Of a DNA stretch of 64,000 nt, positions 61,633 to 64,000 are shown piece by piece. The translations under genes and the position numbers were made by a program. Within the stretch, counting starts at the first letter, position 1, and each line of letters begins with the position of its first letter. The notes beneath the pieces are model-generated. The model was not told where the DNA came from. It saw only the letters and a list, made by a program, of their open reading frames with translations, and did no database searches. Source of the DNA: DASWHR01 sp036398095. GTDB lineage: Bacteria > Actinomycetota > AC-67. The DNA lies in the NCBI GenBank assembly GCA_036398095.1, contig DASWHR010000049.1:1-64000 (forward strand). The letters are read 5' to 3'.

Positions 61633-62589
61633 CTAGTAGCGGCGACCCGGCGGCTCGAATTCGGCTTCGCCGGCGAGCGAGACGAGCCGGCGGAGACGGT
61701 CGGCGACGGCGCTCTTGGAGATGCCGAGCTCATTCGCGAGTTCGTCGAGACTGGCATCGGGGTGTTCGAGGCGGACGCGGGCGGCGTCCCGGAGGACCGC
61801 GGGAAGCTTGTCCAAACGTCCGCCCTTGTCGAGCCGGCGGATCGCGTCGCGGTGCTCGACGCTGGCCTTGACGGTGCGGCGGACGTTGGCTTGGTCGCAG
61901 TTGGCCAGTCGGTTGGCTTCGTTGCGGACGGTCGCCCAGACGCCGCCGGCTTCCCACTCGAGGCATCCCTGGTGCGCGCCCATCGCAGCGAGCAGCGCGC
62001 CGACACTGGCGAGATCCTTGGTGTAGACGGCATGACCGCGGTGGTCACGCACCCGCAGGTGCGCGCCGACCATCGCGCCGAGCCGCGTGAGACCGCCGGC
62101 GGTGACGGCGTCGGGCGCGCGAAGTTCCAAATGCGCGGCCCGGCGCGGCGGCGACACGGTGCCGTGCACGATGAACGCAGCGCGCAGGTAGGCGCCGGCG
62201 CAGCAGCGGCGCTCGAAGACACCGCGCGGGACGCCGGTCGCCGGCAGACCGTCGGCGGCAAGCGCGCCGGCACGTGAGAACAGGCTCCTATCGCCGGACT
62301 CGACGCGCACGATGTAGCGCTCGTGCGGGCGCGCGCGGCCGGGCGCGTATTGACGCACCTCCGGCGCGGCGCCGAGTACCGACAGCGATGAGTAGACGGC
62401 GCGTGCAACGCCGGCATCGGGCGCCTCGACTTCGAGCGCGTAGCGACCGCCCGGCAGAATGTGGAGCGTGCCGGCGGAGCGGACCATGCCGACCATCTCG
62501 GTCCGGCGGCAGCATTCGCGCGGCGCGCGGATGTGCGACAGCTCCTCTTTGACACGGCGCGAAAACGACGCCGCCGGCGTGGTTTTCAC
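61633..62589 (-). CDS. whiA: WhiA, sporulation/cell-division regulator
   Basis: A 318-residue protein from GTG 62589 overlapping the yvcK stop (GTGA). The N-terminal LAGLIDADG-like domain shows RVKEELSHIRAPRECCRRTEMVGMVRSAG and RCCAGAYLRAAFIVHGTV. The C-terminal HTH shows LDELANELGISKSAVADRLRRL. WhiA regulates division and sporulation genes in streptomycetes and is conserved in non-sporulating relatives. Confidence 0.96.
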   Translation of the reverse strand: MKTTPAASFSRRVKEELSHIRAPRECCRRTEMVGMVRSAGTLHILPGGRYALEVEAPDAGVARAVYSSLSVLGAAPEVRQYAPGRARPHERYIVRVESGDRSLFSRAGALAADGLPATGVPRGVFERRCCAGAYLRAAFIVHGTVSPPRRAAHLELRAPDAVTAGGLTRLGAMVGAHLRVRDHRGHAVYTKDLASVGALLAAMGAHQGCLEWEAGGVWATVRNEANRLANCDQANVRRTVKASVEHRDAIRRLDKGGRLDKLPAVLRDAARVRLEHPDASLDELANELGISKSAVADRLRRLVSLAGEAEFEPPGRRY

Positions 62590-63470
62590 AGCAGCGTCTT
62601 CAGAGTCGCCGCGAGCTTGACGGGATCGTGGGTGCCCTCGCTCGCGAGATCGGCTCGGACGATCGGCACGCGGATCGCATCGGCGTCGAGCACGACCGGG
62701 CGGCGAAGGTTGTCGACCGGGCCATCGTGGACCAGAACCGCGTCGAGCCGCAGCCGTCGGACGTGACGCGTGAGCGCGTCGATGTGCGCGGAGGCGCTCA
62801 GACCCCTGGTCTCGCCGAGTTGCTCCGCGATGTTGAGAACGAACGCGACCCGGCGCGCGCCGCGGACGGCCTTGCCGACCCCGGGCACGAGCAACGCGGC
62901 CAGCACGCTGGTGAACAAGCTGCCCGGCCCGAGCACGACGAGGTCGGCCGCTTCGATCGCGTTCACCGCTTCCGGCGTCGCGGCCGGCTCCTCGGGATCG
63001 AGCCAAAGGCGCTCGACCGCGTCCGGTCCGAGCGCGATCGCGACCTGTCCTTCGACCGGCGTCCCGCCGATCGTGGCGTGCAAGGTGACCGGCTCGGGGC
63101 TGGCAGGGAAGACGGCGCCGGTCACCCCGGCGATGCGCGCGGCTTCTTCGACCGCGCGAACGAAGTCGCCACGGACGTCCGCGAGCGCGGCGATCAGCAG
63201 ATTGCCGAGCGGATGGCCGGCCAGGTCGCCTTCGCGGAACCGGTATTGGACCAGCGCGGCCTGCTCGTCGCCGGCGAGCGCGGCGATCGCCATGCGCAGA
63301 TCGCCCGGCGCGGGAATGCCGAGCCAGCGGCGAAGCACGCCCGAGGATCCGCCGTCGTCGGCGGCGGTGACGACCGCGGTGACGTCGCGGCTCAGGTGCT
63401 TCGCGGCGGCGAGCGCCGCCGAAAGACCGTGGCCGCCGCCGATGCACACGATGCGCGCCGCGTCAGGCAC
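62586..63470 (-). CDS. yvcK: YvcK/CofD-like protein
   Basis: A 294-residue protein from GTG 63470 (the longer frame lies within rapZ). It shows the family IVCIGGGHGLSAAL, TAADDGGSSGVLRRWLG, the HPLGNLLIAAL block and LVVLGPGSLFTSVLAALLVPG. YvcK controls carbon metabolism and cell-wall synthesis in other bacteria. It overlaps rapZ by 8 bases and whiA by 4. Confidence 0.96.
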   Translation of the reverse strand: MPDAARIVCIGGGHGLSAALAAAKHLSRDVTAVVTAADDGGSSGVLRRWLGIPAPGDLRMAIAALAGDEQAALVQYRFREGDLAGHPLGNLLIAALADVRGDFVRAVEEAARIAGVTGAVFPASPEPVTLHATIGGTPVEGQVAIALGPDAVERLWLDPEEPAATPEAVNAIEAADLVVLGPGSLFTSVLAALLVPGVGKAVRGARRVAFVLNIAEQLGETRGLSASAHIDALTRHVRRLRLDAVLVHDGPVDNLRRPVVLDADAIRVPIVRADLASEGTHDPVKLAATLKTLL

Positions 63471-64000
63471 GATGCGAATCCCGATGCTCGACGGCGACCT
63501 GCAGGCCGCGATCGCGGAGCATCTCGGCGACCTCTTCGGCGACGACGACGCTGCGATGCCGGCCGCCGGTGCATCCGACCGCAAGCGTCAGGTAATGCTT
63601 TCCTTCGGCGAGATAGCCGGGGATGAGCACGCCGAGCAGATCCTCGAAGCGGCCGAGGAACTCGCCGGTCGCATCGCGGCTCATCACGTAATCGCGAACC
63701 GGCGCGTCCACGCCGGTGAGGGGACGCAACTCTTCGACCCAGTGCGGGTTCGGGAGAAATCGAACGTCCATCACGATGTCGGCGTCGAGCGGGACGCCGT
63801 GCTTGTAGCCGAACGAAACAACGGTGATGCGCAGCCGGGATTCGCGAGGCTTGCCCGAGAACGCGCCGGCGATGCGATCGCGCAAGTCGTGGGGCGACAG
63901 GTTCGAGGTGTCGATAACCAGATCGGCTTGTGCGCGGAGGGATTCGAGCTGGGCGCGCTCCATCTTGATTCCGTCGACGACGCGGTCGGCGAGCGGATGC
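63463..64000 (-). CDS. rapZ: RapZ, nucleotide-binding RNase adapter, 5' end outside the window
   Basis: The frame stays open to base 64000, where residues HPLADRVVDGIKMER continue the family into the truncated N-terminus, so the P-loop is not seen here. Visible blocks are VIDTSNLSPHDLR, VVSFGYKHGVPLDADIVMDVRFLPNPHWVEELRPLTG and LAVGCTGGRHRSVVVAE. It opens the conserved rapZ-yvcK-whiA group. Confidence 0.96.
   Translation of the reverse strand, partial: HPLADRVVDGIKMERAQLESLRAQADLVIDTSNLSPHDLRDRIAGAFSGKPRESRLRITVVSFGYKHGVPLDADIVMDVRFLPNPHWVEELRPLTGVDAPVRDYVMSRDATGEFLGRFEDLLGVLIPGYLAEGKHYLTLAVGCTGGRHRSVVVAEEVAEMLRDRGLQVAVEHRDSHRA

Overview
The window is a high-GC chromosomal segment from an actinobacterium, probably an uncultivated member of Actinomycetota. 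The evidence is a complete Pup-proteasome system (pup, dop, pafA, pafB, pafC, prcA, prcB and the ATPase arc/mpa), and the block rapZ-yvcK-whiA-gap-pgk-tpiA-secG in the order typical of the phylum. GTG and TTG starts are common, and neighbouring genes often overlap as GTGA, TTGA, ATGA or TAGTG. No rRNA, CRISPR array or complete insertion sequence was seen; one tRNA gene is present.

Bases 1-24542. A partial GAF/PAS histidine kinase runs into pafC/pafB from the opposite side. Then come a DUF3866 gene, pafA coupled to a receiver-only response regulator, an unknown membrane protein and lgt. From about 18.36 kb down to 8.5 kb the minus strand carries one long probable operon: M50 protease, a TtuA-type tRNA thiolase fused to its own ubiquitin-like sulfur carrier, trmI, arc, dop, pup, prcB, prcA and a membrane-anchored zinc metallopeptidase. 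A small MITE-like element sits exactly between lgt and that last gene. Bases 18408-24542 hold an ECF sigma factor, a DUF5667 protein, two matrixin-type metallopeptidases (one fused to DUF5667) and small exported proteins.

Bases 24702-30487. A tight operon pdaD-speD-speE-speB encodes the whole route from arginine through agmatine and putrescine to spermidine. It is followed by a membrane histidine kinase, an exported alpha/beta hydrolase and an exported unknown protein.

Bases about 30500-41426 form an accessory island of visibly lower and uneven GC. It holds a vapBC toxin-antitoxin pair, a three-gene surface-protein operon, fragments of a tyrosine recombinase and an IS21-type istB, a SEC-C protein with a nuclease-like N-terminus, and an N-terminally truncated serine recombinase whose end runs across tRNA-Leu(GAG). 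That tRNA is the likely attachment site.

Bases 41491-64000 are one minus-strand run: rapZ (partial), yvcK, whiA, gap, pgk, two small genes, tpiA, apgM, then an oligopeptide ABC transporter (oppA-B-C-D-F). Five further family-5 substrate-binding lipoproteins follow, with secG embedded among them, so six binding proteins share one visible permease/ATPase set.

Genes were identified by reading motifs and whole translations. No database search was possible, so family names rest on recognised motifs and gene order.
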